Positions 1 to 9,300 of a DNA stretch of 64,000 bases are shown here, piece by piece. Origin of the DNA: Luteimonas colneyensis (GTDB lineage: Bacteria; Pseudomonadota; Gammaproteobacteria; Xanthomonadales; Xanthomonadaceae); NCBI RefSeq assembly GCF_014836665.1, contig NZ_JACSQJ010000002.1, positions 248,001 through 312,000 of the forward strand, in the 5' to 3' direction. Position 1 is the first letter of the stretch. Each line of letters opens with the position of its first letter. Position numbers and translations under genes: made by a program. The notes beneath the pieces were generated by a model. It had not been told where the DNA came from. It saw only the letters and a program-made list of their open reading frames with translations, and made no database searches.

Positions 1-971
1 TGCAGCTGGGCCGGTGCGATCTCCATGATGCGCTCGCGGCCGTTGGTGGCGGCGCCGCCGGCCTGCTCGACCAGGAAGGCCATCGGGTTGGCCTCGTACA
101 TCAGGCGCAGCTTGCCGGCCTTGCCCGGGTCCTTGCGGTCCCAGGGATAGATGAAGATGCCGCCGCGGGTCAGGATGCGGTGCACGTCGGCGACCATCGA
201 GGCCACCCAGCGCATGTTGAAGTCCTTGCCGCGCGGGCCTTCCTTCCCGACCAGCAGGTCGCGCACGTAGTCCTGCATCGGCGCCTCCCAGTGGCGCTGG
301 TTGGACATGTTGATCGCGAACTCCTTCGTCTCCTCCGGGATGCGGATGGATTCGCGGGTCAGCATGAAGGTGCCGGTCTCGCGGTCGAGGGTGAAGGCGT
401 GGGTGCCGTGGCCGAAGGTCAGCACCAGGGTGGTCTGCGGGCCGTAGACGCAGTAGCCGGCGGCGACCTGGGCGGTGCCCGGCTGCAGGAAGTCGTCGTC
501 GCCGATCGCGGCGACGCCGTCGGGCGCGCGCAGCACCGAGAAGATGGTGCCCACCGAGACGTTGACGTCGATATTGCTGGAGCCATCCAGGGGATCGAAC
601 AGCAGCAGGTAGTTGCCGCGCGGATAGGCGTCGGGGATCGGGAAGCAGTGGTCCATCTCCTCCGACGCGCAGGCCGCCAGGTGCCCGCCCCAGGCGTTGG
701 CCTCGAGCAGGATCTCGTTGCTGATCACGTCGAGCTTCTTCTGCGCCTCGCCCTGCACGTTGCCGGTGCCGGCGTCGCCCAGCACGCCGCCGAGCGCGCC
801 CTTGCCGACCGCGATCGAGATGCTGGTGCAGGCGCGCGCGACCACCGCGATCAGCTGGCGCAGGTCGGCGTTGATGCGGCCGGCGCGCTGCTCCTCGATC
901 AGGTGGCGGGTGAGGGAGACGGCATGGCGGGGGCTGGACATGGCGACCTGCGAGGTGTTGGACAGGGCCAT
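1..971 (-). CDS. fbp: Fructose-1,6-bisphosphatase class I (3' end outside window)
   Basis: Hydrolyses fructose 1,6-bisphosphate to fructose 6-phosphate in gluconeogenesis; cytosolic. The translated minus strand has the class I signature: [17 protein letters not shown] near residue 125, NMSNQRHWE, and the [10 protein letters not shown] segment near residue 290. It closely fits the proteobacterial Fbp pattern ([30 protein letters not shown]). Translation could start at 971 ([11 protein letters not shown]) or ten codons later at 941 ([14 protein letters not shown]); family N-termini favour the inner start. The C-terminal tail lies beyond base 1, so the gene is incomplete here. It is divergent from the membrane gene at 1040. 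Confidence 0.95.
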   Translation of the reverse strand, partial: MALSNTSQVAMSSPRHAVSLTRHLIEEQRAGRINADLRQLIAVVARACTSISIAVGKGALGGVLGDAGTGNVQGEAQKKLDVISNEILLEANAWGGHLAACASEEMDHCFPIPDAYPRGNYLLLFDPLDGSSNIDVNVSVGTIFSVLRAPDGVAAIGDDDFLQPGTAQVAAGYCVYGPQTTLVLTFGHGTHAFTLDRETGTFMLTRESIRIPEETKEFAINMSNQRHWEAPMQDYVRDLLVGKEGPRGKDFNMRWVASMVADVHRILTRGGIFIYPWDRKDPGKAGKLRLMYEANPMAFLVEQAGGAATNGRERIMEIAPAQL

Positions 972-1039
972 TCTCCGGCCTGCCGCCGGGGAAGCAAGCG
1001 CATGGCAGACTGCGGCTCCCGTCGATACCGGCCTCCGGC

Positions 1040-2278
1040 GTGACCGAAGACACCATCGCATTGCTGTACGCGTTCTCCGCCGCGCTGGGCGCCGGCCTGC
1101 TGGTCGGGCTGGTGCGCGAGCGCGCCCACGCCACCCATGCCACCGCCGGCCTGCGCACCCACGCGCTGGTGGCGCTGGCGGCGGCGGTCGCGGCCTGGCT
1201 TGGCACCGGGGTGTTGCTGGTGGCGCTGGCCGCGGTGGCGCTGCTGGCGGCGATGTCCTACCACGCCAGCCACGAACACGATCCCGGCCTGACCGGCGAG
1301 GTCGCGCTGGTCGCCACGGCGCTGCTGGGCGCGCTGGCGGTGCGCTCGCCGGGGATCGCGACCGGGCTGGCGGTGGTGGTGGCGGTGCTGCTGTTCGCGA
1401 AGCGGCCGCTGCACACGCTGACGCGCGAGCTGCTGAGCGAGCGCGAGGTCTTCGACGGCCTGTTCCTGCTGGCGTCGGCGCTGGTGGTGCTGCCACTGCT
1501 GCCCGACCGCGGCTTCGGTCCTTACGGCGCGCTCAATCCGCGCACGCTATGGCTGCTGGTGGTGCTGGTGATGGCGGTCGGGGCCGTGGGCCACGTGGCG
1601 CTGCGGGTGATCGGCAACCGCTGGGGGCTGGCGGTGTCGGGCTTCTTCGCCGGCTACGTGTCCTCGACCGCGGCGGTGCTGGGCTTCGGCCAGCGCGCCA
1701 AGGAGTCGCCGCAGCTGATGCGCTCGGCGGTGGGCGCCGCGCTGCTGGCCAACCTGGCCTCGCTCACCCTGGCCGTGCCGGTGCTGGGCGCGCTGTCGCC
1801 GGCGCTGGTCGCCGAACAGCGCTGGATCCTGGCCGCCGTCGGCGCGGTGCTGCTGGCCGGCGGCCTGCTGGGGCTGCACGCCGGGCGCGAGGACGCGGTG
1901 GCGCCGCCGACCGCGCAGACGCGGATGTTCCGCTTCGGCCACGCGCTCGGCTTCGCGGTCCTGGTCGGCGGCATGGTGCTGCTGGCGGCGGCGCTGAACC
2001 GGTGGATCGGCGCCGGCGGCGCGATGGCGGCCGCGGTGATCGCCGCCGCCGCCGAGCTGCACGCGTCCATCGCCACCCTGGGCAGCCTGCGCGTGGGCGG
2101 CGCGATCGATCCGGCGCAGGGGCGCTGGCTGATGGTCGGTCTGCTGGCCGCGAGCCTGGGCGCGAAATCGGTGCTGGCGGTGGCCAGCGGCGGACGCGGC
2201 TACGGGCTGCGGGTGGCGGCGGGGCTGCTGGCGGCGCTGGCGGCCGGCATCGCCGCGGCCGCGCTGGCGCCGGGCTGA
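1040..2278 (+). CDS. MgtC/SapB + DUF4010 integral membrane protein
   Basis: A 412-aa, highly hydrophobic protein with about a dozen membrane segments. The N-terminal ~140 residues look like the MgtC/SapB domain ([24 protein letters not shown]), followed by a DUF4010-type half ([20 protein letters not shown]). Proteins with this architecture are inner-membrane and of unknown transport role. Start is GTG at 1040; no better start lies upstream. It ends six bases before the convergent response regulator gene. Function beyond the domain call is not inferable. Confidence 0.85.
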   Translation: MTEDTIALLYAFSAALGAGLLVGLVRERAHATHATAGLRTHALVALAAAVAAWLGTGVLLVALAAVALLAAMSYHASHEHDPGLTGEVALVATALLGALAVRSPGIATGLAVVVAVLLFAKRPLHTLTRELLSEREVFDGLFLLASALVVLPLLPDRGFGPYGALNPRTLWLLVVLVMAVGAVGHVALRVIGNRWGLAVSGFFAGYVSSTAAVLGFGQRAKESPQLMRSAVGAALLANLASLTLAVPVLGALSPALVAEQRWILAAVGAVLLAGGLLGLHAGREDAVAPPTAQTRMFRFGHALGFAVLVGGMVLLAAALNRWIGAGGAMAAAVIAAAAELHASIATLGSLRVGGAIDPAQGRWLMVGLLAASLGAKSVLAVASGGRGYGLRVAAGLLAALAAGIAAAALAPG

Positions 2279-2284
2279 CGGCGT

Positions 2285-2917
2285 TCAGATCACGCGCAGG
2301 GTGATCGCCTTGAGCACCGCGCGGGTGCGGTCGCGGGTGTCGAGCTTCTCGAGGATGCTGGACACGTAGTTCTTCACCGTGCCCTCGGCCAGGAACACCG
2401 AGCGCGCGATCTCGCGGTTGGAATAGCCGCCGGCCATCAGCCGCAGGATCGCAACCTCGCGCGCGCTGAAGGGTTCGCGCGGCGCGTCGGTGGCGTGGAA
2501 GGCGTAGCGCGCGCGCACCGGCCCGGTGCTGACCGGCTGCAGCAGGGTCTCCCCGGCGGCGAGGCGCACGATGGCATCGCGCAGGTCCTCGGGCGCGGCG
2601 TCCTTGAGCAGGAAGCCCTGGGCGCCGGCCCCGGTGGCGCGCAGCAGCAGGTCGCTGTCGTCGAAGGTGGTGAGCAGCAGCACCGGCGTGGCATCGCCGC
2701 GCGCGCGCAGTCGGAGCAGGGCGTCGATGCCGTCGGTGCCGGGCATGCGGATGTCGCTGAGCACGACGTCGACCGGAGTGGTGGCGAGGCCTTCGAGCAG
2801 GGCGGCGCCGTCCTCGGCCTCGAAGGCGATGGCGATGCCTTGGCCCTCGAGCAGGGCGCGTAGTCCCGCGCGCACCAGGGCCTGGTCGTCGGCAAGCGCG
2901 ATGCGCGGCGCACTCAT
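2285..2917 (-). CDS. NarL/LuxR-type response regulator
   Basis: A 210-aa two-component output protein. The receiver domain (1-120) has the DD pair (ALADDQALVRAGL), the phosphoacceptor Asp in VDVVLSDIRMPGTDG (about residue 55) and the TTFDD/K switch region. A C-terminal LuxR helix-turn-helix follows (SAREVAILRLMAGGYSNREI, EGTVKNYVSSILEKL). Its ATG overlaps the kinase stop by ATGA (2914-2917), so the two are translationally coupled. The reading frame stays open far upstream, but that part is a shadow of the kinase gene. Target genes are unknown. Confidence 0.93.
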   Translation of the reverse strand: MSAPRIALADDQALVRAGLRALLEGQGIAIAFEAEDGAALLEGLATTPVDVVLSDIRMPGTDGIDALLRLRARGDATPVLLLTTFDDSDLLLRATGAGAQGFLLKDAAPEDLRDAIVRLAAGETLLQPVSTGPVRARYAFHATDAPREPFSAREVAILRLMAGGYSNREIARSVFLAEGTVKNYVSSILEKLDTRDRTRAVLKAITLRVI

Positions 2918-4017
2918 GCCGGCAGGCTCGCGTCGATCTTCAGGGCGCCACGCGGCGAGGCCGACAGCGCCAGGCTGCCGCCGGCCTCGGCCAGGCGCTC
3001 GCGCATGCCGGCCAGGCCGTTGCCTTCGCGCAGCGGCGCCTGCAGGCGACCGTCGTCCTCGATGCAGACGACGATGCGCGAGCCTTCGCGGCGGATGGCG
3101 ACGTCCAGGTGGCGGGCCTGGCCATGGCGGGCGCTGTTGGTCAGCGCTTCCTGGACCATGCGCAGCAGCGCTTCGGCCACCTGCGGGTCGCCGATGCGCA
3201 CGTCGTCGGCGATGTCCAGGCGCAGGGCCGGGCGCGGCATCGGGGCGGCCAGCGCGTGCAGGGCGGTGGCCAGGTCCAGGCCGCGGTCCTCGCGCAGCTG
3301 CTGCACCACCTGGCGCAGGTCGCCCATGAGCTCGCCGGCAAGCTGGCGGGCGACGTCCAGCCCGGCGTGCCCGGCCAGGCCCGGCTCGGCGGCCAGCGCG
3401 CGCAGGTTGAGGGTCAGGGCGGTGAGCTTGTGGCCGGCCACGTCGTGCAGCTCGCGCGCCACGCGCAGGCGCTCGGCGTCGCGCGCGCTGTCGGCCAGCA
3501 GCGCGCGGGTGGCGAGCAGGTCGGCGTTGACCAGGGCCAGACGGTCGCGCGCGCGCTCGGCGCTGCGGGCGTAGTGCGCCACCAGCGCGGCAAAGGCCTG
3601 GAAGCCGAGGTAGAGCGTCACCTTGAGGCCCGGCGCGGGATGACTGGCCGCGGCGAGCAGCAGGTAGAGCGCGATGTTGAGCGCCGCGGCCACCAGCAGC
3701 ACCCGCCCGGGCGGGTAATCCATGGCCAGCGCCGCGAGCAGGATGACCAGGATCACCGGTGAAGTGCCGGTGCGTGGCGCGAGCGCGACCACGCCCAGGG
3801 CCAGCAGGGCCAGCACGCCGTAGCAGGCCGCGCGCAGCCAGGGCCGCGCGGCGATCGGTTCGAGCAGCAGGAACAGCAGGCTGAAGGCGGCCAGCAGGGT
3901 CCAGCCCAGCGGCCGTGCATCGCCGAGCTCGCCATGGATGGAGAGCGCGACCGTGCCCAGGGTCAGCAGGGCGGCGAGATTGAGCGGTTGCAGCGCCGCC
4001 TGCAGATAGCCGCGCAT
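2914..4017 (-). CDS. Membrane sensor histidine kinase (HisKA_3 type)
   Basis: A 367-aa partner of the downstream NarL-type regulator. The first ~170 residues hold five to six hydrophobic segments without a large periplasmic loop, as in DesK/LiaS-like kinases that sense membrane or envelope state. The HisKA_3 phosphoacceptor box is VARELHDVAGHKLTALTLN. The HATPase part has the N box (EALTNSARHGQA) and G box (GNGLAGMRERL). Start ATG at 4017. The stimulus is not predictable from sequence. The gene is divergent from the small membrane gene at 4186. Confidence 0.93.
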   Translation of the reverse strand: MRGYLQAALQPLNLAALLTLGTVALSIHGELGDARPLGWTLLAAFSLLFLLLEPIAARPWLRAACYGVLALLALGVVALAPRTGTSPVILVILLAALAMDYPPGRVLLVAAALNIALYLLLAAASHPAPGLKVTLYLGFQAFAALVAHYARSAERARDRLALVNADLLATRALLADSARDAERLRVARELHDVAGHKLTALTLNLRALAAEPGLAGHAGLDVARQLAGELMGDLRQVVQQLREDRGLDLATALHALAAPMPRPALRLDIADDVRIGDPQVAEALLRMVQEALTNSARHGQARHLDVAIRREGSRIVVCIEDDGRLQAPLREGNGLAGMRERLAEAGGSLALSASPRGALKIDASLPA

Positions 4018-4185
4018 GGCCGGTCTCCGCGAAGGGGGTTCCATGCTGCGGCGGGCGGCGTGGGCAATGCAACGCGCGCGGCGGAGAAAGTGACTTCCGG
4101 CACCGCGGATCGGTGACCGCCGGGACTGCGGTCGCCGCCGCGCGGGCGGCACGCTGGCAGCACGTCCACGCAAGGCCTGACGCCA

Positions 4186-4881
4186 ATGACCGGATACGCC
4201 GCCTTCGTCACCCTGCACATCGCCGCCGGCACGGTGGCGCTGATCACCTTCTGGCTGGCCGCCGTGCTGCGCAAGGGCAGTGCGCGGCACCGGCTCGCCG
4301 GCCGTGTCTACCTGCTGGCCATGCTGCTGGTGATCGCCAGCGGCGTGCCGCTGACCCTGCAGCGGGTGCTCGACGGGCAGTCGGCCAGCGCGGCCTTCCT
4401 CGGCTACCTGCTGCTGCTGGTCACCACTTCGGTGTGGCTGTCGTGGCGGGCGATCCGCGACAAGGCGCAGCCTGCGCGCTACCTCGGCCGCGCCTACCAC
4501 GCGCTTGCGGTCGCCAACCCGGCGGCGGGCCTGGCGGTGCTGTGGCTGGGACTGGAGCGCGGCAGCCCGCTGCTGGCCGGGTTCTCGCTGGTCGGGATCC
4601 TGGTGGGCGCGGACATGCTGCGGCGCCGCCGGGTCATCCCCACGCAGCCGCGCTGGTGGCTGGAGGAGCACTACGCGGCGATGGTCGGCAACGCCGCGGC
4701 CACCCACATCGCCTTCCTCGCCATCGGCCTGCCGCGGCTGCTGCCGGCGCTGCAGGGGCCGTCGTGGTTCTACCTCGCCTGGTTCGGGCCGGTGCTGCTG
4801 TCGATCGCGGCCAAGGCCTGGCTCGACCGCCGCTACCGCATCGCCGCGCCGGCCCGGCCTGCGCGGACCGCGCACGCCTGA
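4186..4881 (+). CDS. Small integral membrane protein, DUF2306-like
   Basis: A 231-aa protein with about six to seven hydrophobic helices. The early His-rich loops (VTLHIAAGTVALITFW, RHRLAGRVYLLAMLLV) and a later HALAVANPAAGL segment resemble DUF2306-type membrane proteins; this family call is from pattern memory only. It is followed 45 bases later by a DUF2141 exported protein on the same strand, possibly one transcript. Function unknown. Confidence 0.7.
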   Translation: MTGYAAFVTLHIAAGTVALITFWLAAVLRKGSARHRLAGRVYLLAMLLVIASGVPLTLQRVLDGQSASAAFLGYLLLLVTTSVWLSWRAIRDKAQPARYLGRAYHALAVANPAAGLAVLWLGLERGSPLLAGFSLVGILVGADMLRRRRVIPTQPRWWLEEHYAAMVGNAAATHIAFLAIGLPRLLPALQGPSWFYLAWFGPVLLSIAAKAWLDRRYRIAAPARPARTAHA

Positions 4882-4925
4882 ACCCCGAAGCCTGATCCCA
4901 CCCGACGACGCAAGGAGCACTCCCC

Positions 4926-5363
4926 ATGACGAGGTCCCGCCGAGCGATGCCGCTCATCGCCGCCGCGCTGCTGGCCGCCGTGTTGGCATGGCCGGCCTTC
5001 GCGGTCGAACTGACCGTGGACATCGAGCGCGTGGGCGCACAGACCGGGCGCCTGACGGTGTTCCTGTACGACTCGGAAGAGGCCTGGAACGGCAAGCGCG
5101 ACGCCCTGCGCATGCAGCGCGCCCATCCCGACGGCAGCGACCGGCTGCAGGTGCGCTTCGACGGCCTCAAGGCCGGCCGCTACGGCGTGATGGTGCTGCA
5201 CGACAAGGACGGCAACCGCCGCTTCGACGTGGGCCCGCTGGGCATCCCGAAGGACGACTACGGCTTTTCCAACAACCCGCCGGTGTTTTCGAAGCCGGGG
5301 TTCGAGCGGATCGCCTTCGCGCTGCCGGCCACCGGCATGCGGATCAGCGTGCGGATGAAGTGA
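4926..5363 (+). CDS. Exported DUF2141 protein
   Basis: A 145-aa secreted protein. A signal peptide with cleavage likely after AWPAFA (residues 1-27) precedes a compact beta domain with DUF2141 features: GRLTVFLYDSEEAWNGKRDA, GRYGVMVLHDKDGNRRFD and a PKDDYGFSNNP loop. A ribosome-binding stretch AAGGAG (about 4911-4916) precedes the ATG. The molecular role of DUF2141 is unknown. It is convergent with the TonB-dependent receptor. Confidence 0.85.
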   Translation: MTRSRRAMPLIAAALLAAVLAWPAFAVELTVDIERVGAQTGRLTVFLYDSEEAWNGKRDALRMQRAHPDGSDRLQVRFDGLKAGRYGVMVLHDKDGNRRFDVGPLGIPKDDYGFSNNPPVFSKPGFERIAFALPATGMRISVRMK

Positions 5364-5402
5364 ACCGGGGCGGGGCGCAGTCCCGGGATCCAACGGCGGC
5401 GG

Positions 5403-7526
5403 TCAGCGGCGGTCGAACGTCCACTCGAGCCCGAGCAGCCAGGTGCGTCCGGCGCCGGGTTCGTAGAAGCGGCCGTTGCCCTCGTTGACGATGACCGAGC
5501 CGACGTGGTCGCGGTCGAGCAGGTTGTCGATGCGCGCGAACAGGCGCAGCGGGCCGGTGGCGGTGGGCCAGCTGCGCGAGGCCTCGGCGTGGAGCAGGCC
5601 GTAGCCCGCGGCCGTGCCGGTGCCGGCATCGTTCACCACCACGTCGCCCATGGCCTCGGCCTCGAGCGCGGCCGACCAGGCGCCGCCGTCGTTCCACTGC
5701 AGGCGTGCGAAGGCGTGGCGCTCGGGGACGCCGGGAATGCGTCGGCCGGCGACGATCGCGCCGGCGTCCGGATCGCCGCCGCGGAACTCCGCTTCCAGCT
5801 GCGTGGCCGCCAGCTGCAGGTCCCAAGCGTCGCCGAGCGGCTGCCACCAGGACAGCTCGACGCCCTGGCGGCGCGCGCTGCCGGCGTTGCGGTAGCTGCT
5901 GCGTCCGGCGACGTTGGCCGCCACTGCGATCTCGTCGTCGGTGTCGGCGCGGAACAGCGCCGCTTCCAGCCGGCCCCCGGACGGCGTGCGCCACTTCATG
6001 CCCAGCTCGACGTTGTCGCTGACCGCGGGGCGCAGGCCGAAGGCGAGGCCGGCGCCGCCGTCGGTGCGATACGACAGCTCGTTGAAGGTCGGCGTCTCGA
6101 AGCCGCGACCGGCGGAGGCGTAGAGGCGCAGGTGCTCCGAGGGCGCGAAGGTGATGCCGGCGACCGGCGCGGTCTCGGCGTAGTCGACGCGGCCGCTGTC
6201 GTCGGGATTGCCCGCGGTGACGTAGCGGTCGCGCGAGGTGAACGTGGCCTCGCTGCGGCGCGCGCCGAGCAGCAGCGACCAGCGCGGCGCGAACCGCCAC
6301 CAGGCCTGCGCGTAGAGATCGTCGGACTCGACCTCGTTGCGCTCGTCGCGGCGCAGAGTGCCGCGCACGCCCAGCGACTCGCCGACGAAGTTCTCGAAGC
6401 CGCGACGGTGCTGGCGCTGGCGCTCTCCGGACACGCCCGCGGCGAGCTCCAGCGGACGGCCCGCGAGCGCGCCGCTCCAGGACCAGCGCGCGTCGTATCC
6501 GGCGTAGCGGTTGTCGAGGTCGATCACGCCGCCGGAATGCAGCGGGTTGCGCTGCGGCGCCGGCGGGATCGGCAGCACCTGGGTGACCTCGCGGTCGCCG
6601 CCCCAGGCCGACAGGCGCAGCGCCTGTGCATCGCCGAAGCCCTGCTCGAACACCGCGCCCGCCTGCGACTGGCGCACGCTCTTGCGGGTGTCGTAGACGT
6701 AGGCGTTGGCCACGGCCTGGCGCGGGTCCTCGCGCATCTGCGCGGCGGTCAGGCCCAGCGGATCGCGCGCCTCCGGGATGTCGACGTGGTTGAGCACCAG
6801 GTCCAGGCGCCGGCGCCCGCCAAGGTCGAAGCCGAGCTTGAGGTTGGCCACGTCGCGACGCGCCGCGGAATGGTCGCGCCAGCCGTCGGTGTCCAGGCGC
6901 GAGACGGCGAAGTTGTAGCCGACCATGTCGTTGCCGCCGAGCAGGCGCGCCGCGCCGGTCCAGGTGCCGTCGCTGCCCACGGTGGCGCGCAGCCGCCAGG
7001 GATCGCCGGCCTCGCCGTCGGCGCTGTGGATCGAGACCACGCCCCCGGAGGAATTGCCGTGCAGCGCCGAGAACGGCCCGCGCAGCACCTCGATGCGCTC
7101 GGCGCCGGCGAGGCTGAAATGCGAGAGCTGGCCCTGGCCGTCCGGCATCGACGCCGGGATGCCGTCGGCGTACAGCCGCAGGCCGCGAACGCCAAAGGTC
7201 GCGCGCGCGCCGAAGCCGCGGATCGACAGCTGCGTGTCCTGGGCCAGGTTCTGACGGTCGCGCGCGAGCAGGCCGGGAATGCCGCGCAGCGCCTCGGAAA
7301 CGTCGGCGTCCGCCGTGGCGCGCGGGCCTTCGAGGTCGATGGTGGCGGTGGAGGCGGGCGTGTCGAAGGCCGGCACGGTGCGCAGGCGGGTGGCTTCGAC
7401 GACGACGGCATCGAGGGTGGTGGCGTCCTGCGCGAGCGCCGGGGCGGAGGCGAGGGCTGCGGCGATGGCGAACGGGAGGGTGGCCAGCGCGACGGCCGGC
7501 ATGCGGTGCAGGGGTGAGGCAGTCAT
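5403..7526 (-). CDS. TonB-dependent outer-membrane receptor
   Basis: A 707-aa outer-membrane transporter. It has a signal peptide (to about ASAPALAQ, residue 32), a TonB-box-like start (TTLDAVVVEATRL), a plug domain (ALRGIPGLLARD, QLSIRGFGARATFGVRG, IEVLRGPFSALHGNSSGG) and a long beta-barrel with the family's NELSYRTDGG and DNVELGMKW strands, ending in a barrel-closing strand (LLGLEWTFDRR). The substrate cannot be assigned; plug features resemble siderophore/metal receptors. It lies 169 bases downstream of phhA on the same strand, but the gap contains palindromes that may separate transcription. Confidence 0.93.
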   Translation of the reverse strand: MTASPLHRMPAVALATLPFAIAAALASAPALAQDATTLDAVVVEATRLRTVPAFDTPASTATIDLEGPRATADADVSEALRGIPGLLARDRQNLAQDTQLSIRGFGARATFGVRGLRLYADGIPASMPDGQGQLSHFSLAGAERIEVLRGPFSALHGNSSGGVVSIHSADGEAGDPWRLRATVGSDGTWTGAARLLGGNDMVGYNFAVSRLDTDGWRDHSAARRDVANLKLGFDLGGRRRLDLVLNHVDIPEARDPLGLTAAQMREDPRQAVANAYVYDTRKSVRQSQAGAVFEQGFGDAQALRLSAWGGDREVTQVLPIPPAPQRNPLHSGGVIDLDNRYAGYDARWSWSGALAGRPLELAAGVSGERQRQHRRGFENFVGESLGVRGTLRRDERNEVESDDLYAQAWWRFAPRWSLLLGARRSEATFTSRDRYVTAGNPDDSGRVDYAETAPVAGITFAPSEHLRLYASAGRGFETPTFNELSYRTDGGAGLAFGLRPAVSDNVELGMKWRTPSGGRLEAALFRADTDDEIAVAANVAGRSSYRNAGSARRQGVELSWWQPLGDAWDLQLAATQLEAEFRGGDPDAGAIVAGRRIPGVPERHAFARLQWNDGGAWSAALEAEAMGDVVVNDAGTGTAAGYGLLHAEASRSWPTATGPLRLFARIDNLLDRDHVGSVIVNEGNGRFYEPGAGRTWLLGLEWTFDRR

Positions 7527-7617
7527 GCGGGCATTCTCGCCCGCGGGGTGAACGTGGCGACGTGAGCGCCGGCCGCACCCGCGGAACGGTGTGGGTGCAA
7601 TGCTGCGGCCCGAAGCT

Positions 7618-7642
7618 GTCGCGGCTGCAGCCGCTCCTGCAG
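7618..7642. repeat. REP-like palindrome
   Basis: GCGGCTGCAGCCGC (7621-7634) is a perfect palindrome within a 'cgcggctgcagccgctcctgca' unit of the type scattered through Xanthomonadaceae intergenic regions; a related pair is at 40614-40684. A separate 6-bp stem (GCACCC/GGGTGC, 7575-7598) lies in the same gap between phhA and the receptor gene. These may act as a transcriptional boundary. Confidence 0.6.
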
Positions 7643-7695
7643 TGGCGCTGCCCGGGGTCGCGTCAGTTGGGTCCGGCGACGTGTACCGGGCAGGC

Positions 7696-8598
7696 TCAGA
7701 CGTCGCCGTCGGTGGCCCAGCCTTCGCCGGTGCCGCGCTGGAAGACGGTGTCGGATTCGAGCACGGTGCCCGCCGGGATCGACGGCTGTTCCGCCAGGCG
7801 CGCATAGATCGGCGTGAAGTCGGGCTCCGTCGCCGCCATCAGCTGCTCGAAGCTGTCGATGACGAAGTAGGTCTTCTGGTAGGTGTCGATGCGATAGCGC
7901 GTGCGCATGATGCGCTCGAGGTCGAAGCCGACGCGGTTGGGCGCCGCCGACTCCAGCGAATGCACCGACTCGCCGCTGGACGACACGATGCCGCTGCCGT
8001 AGATGCGCAGCCCTTCCGCCTCGCGGATCAGCCCGAATTCCACCGTGTACCAGTACAGCCGCGTCAGGTTCTGCAGCGCGTCCGCGCCGATGCCGTGCGC
8101 CTTGACCCCGCCGCGCCCGTAGGCCGCCATGTAGTCGGCGAACACCGGGTTCATCAGCAGCGGCACGTGGCCGAAGAGATCGTGGAAGAGATCGGGCTCC
8201 TCGATGTAGTCGATCTGGTCGGGGCGACGGATCCACCACGTGACCGGGAAGCGGCGGTTGGCCAGGTGCTCGAAGAAATCGAGCTCCGGCAGCAGGCCCT
8301 CGACGCCGATCAGGCGCCAGCCGGTGGCCGGCTCCAGCACCGCGTTGAGGTCGTCGTACTTCGGGATGCGGTCGGGCGTCATGCCCATCGCGTCCTGCGC
8401 GCGCAGGAACTCGTCGCTGGCGCGGCCGACCAGCAGCTCGCGCTGGCGCGCGTACAGCGTGGCCCAGGTCGCGTGGTCGTCGGCGGTGTAGCTGTCCCAG
8501 GCCTGGTCGACCACGCCGGTGGCATAGACCGGCACCTTGCCCTTGTCGGTGTGCAGGTTCTCGACGCGGCGGGGCTGGGCGGGGCCCTGGGCGGACAT
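7696..8598 (-). CDS. phhA: Phenylalanine 4-monooxygenase
   Basis: Converts L-phenylalanine to L-tyrosine with tetrahydropterin and O2 (non-haem iron enzyme, cytosol). The 300-aa protein has the 2-His-1-Glu iron site: H139 and H144 in FHDLFGHVPLL and E187 in YWYTVEFGLI. The length matches bacterial phenylalanine hydroxylases. ATG at 8598 (MSAQGPAQ) is chosen; the frame is open further upstream but runs into the divergent control region. The adjacent divergent Lrp/AsnC gene is its probable regulator, by context. Confidence 0.95.
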   Translation of the reverse strand: MSAQGPAQPRRVENLHTDKGKVPVYATGVVDQAWDSYTADDHATWATLYARQRELLVGRASDEFLRAQDAMGMTPDRIPKYDDLNAVLEPATGWRLIGVEGLLPELDFFEHLANRRFPVTWWIRRPDQIDYIEEPDLFHDLFGHVPLLMNPVFADYMAAYGRGGVKAHGIGADALQNLTRLYWYTVEFGLIREAEGLRIYGSGIVSSSGESVHSLESAAPNRVGFDLERIMRTRYRIDTYQKTYFVIDSFEQLMAATEPDFTPIYARLAEQPSIPAGTVLESDTVFQRGTGEGWATDGDV

Positions 8599-8777
8599 GG
8601 CGGACTCCGGTGGATGGCGGGAGCGGTGGCGGTGGCGGGCATAAACGCAGTTTTCGTGCGCTCCAACCCGGCAGACAATCGACTTTAGCTGGCCACATGC
8701 GCAATATGGTTGCCATTCGTGCGTAGCAATCGCGGATGCACGCAACATTCGTGCACCGCAAGGAGGCAGAACGACCC
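8599..8777. promoter_or_regulatory. Divergent phhA/lrp control region
   Basis: Shared 179-base intergenic region. It contains an inverted repeat GCAATATGGTTGC (8701-8713) and three copies of TTCGTGC (8653-8659, 8716-8722, 8748-8754); the last two start 32 bases apart, about three helical turns. This spacing is plausible for a multimeric Lrp/AsnC protein. A strong AAGGAGG ribosome site (about 8760-8766) precedes the regulator ATG. Confidence 0.5.
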
Positions 8778-9260
8778 ATGCCCGCCACCGACACCAGCCT
8801 CGACCGCATCGACCTGCAGCTGCTGGCCGAACTGCAGCGCCACGGCCGCCTGAGCAACGCCGACCTTGCCGAGCGCGTGCACCTGTCGCCGTCGGCCTGC
8901 CTGCGCCGCGTGCAGCGGCTCGAGCGCAGCGGCGTGATCGCCGGCTACCGCGCCGAAGTCGACCCCGAGCGCATCGGCCTGGGCCTGACCGCCTTCGTCC
9001 GCATCCGCCTCAACCACCACGACGCCGCCGCCGTCGCCGACTTCGCCCGCGGCGTCAACGAATGGCAGGAAGTGGTGGCCTGCCACGCCCTCACCGGCGA
9101 CATGGACTACCTGCTGCAGGTGATGGTCACCGACCTCGAGCACTTCTCCCGGTTCCTGCTCGACCGCGTGCTCGCCCGCCCCGGCGTCGGCGACGTGAAC
9201 TCCAGCTTCGTGCTGCGCACGGTCAAGGCGATGCGCGGCCTGCCGTTGCCGGCGGTGTAG
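8778..9260 (+). CDS. Lrp/AsnC-family transcriptional regulator
   Basis: A 160-aa regulator. It has an N-terminal AsnC helix-turn-helix (LDRIDLQLLAELQRHGRLSN, LSPSACLRRVQRLE) and a C-terminal RAM/AsnC effector domain (VVACHALTGDMDYLLQVMV). ATG at 8778 is preferred because AAGGAGG sits 11 bases upstream; an in-frame ATG at 8736 has no such site. Divergent from phhA, so it probably controls phenylalanine hydroxylation in response to an aromatic amino acid, an inference from position. The integrase gene ends 40 bases downstream on the opposite strand. Confidence 0.92.
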   Translation: MPATDTSLDRIDLQLLAELQRHGRLSNADLAERVHLSPSACLRRVQRLERSGVIAGYRAEVDPERIGLGLTAFVRIRLNHHDAAAVADFARGVNEWQEVVACHALTGDMDYLLQVMVTDLEHFSRFLLDRVLARPGVGDVNSSFVLRTVKAMRGLPLPAV

Positions 9261-9300
9261 ATCGCAGCGGCAGCGGACAGGGCAGGCCGAAGCCCGGACT

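Noticed and set aside
2918..4186. N-terminal extension of the response regulator frame
   Set aside because: It overlaps the histidine kinase completely and has shadow composition; ATG at 2917 gives a normal receiver domain.
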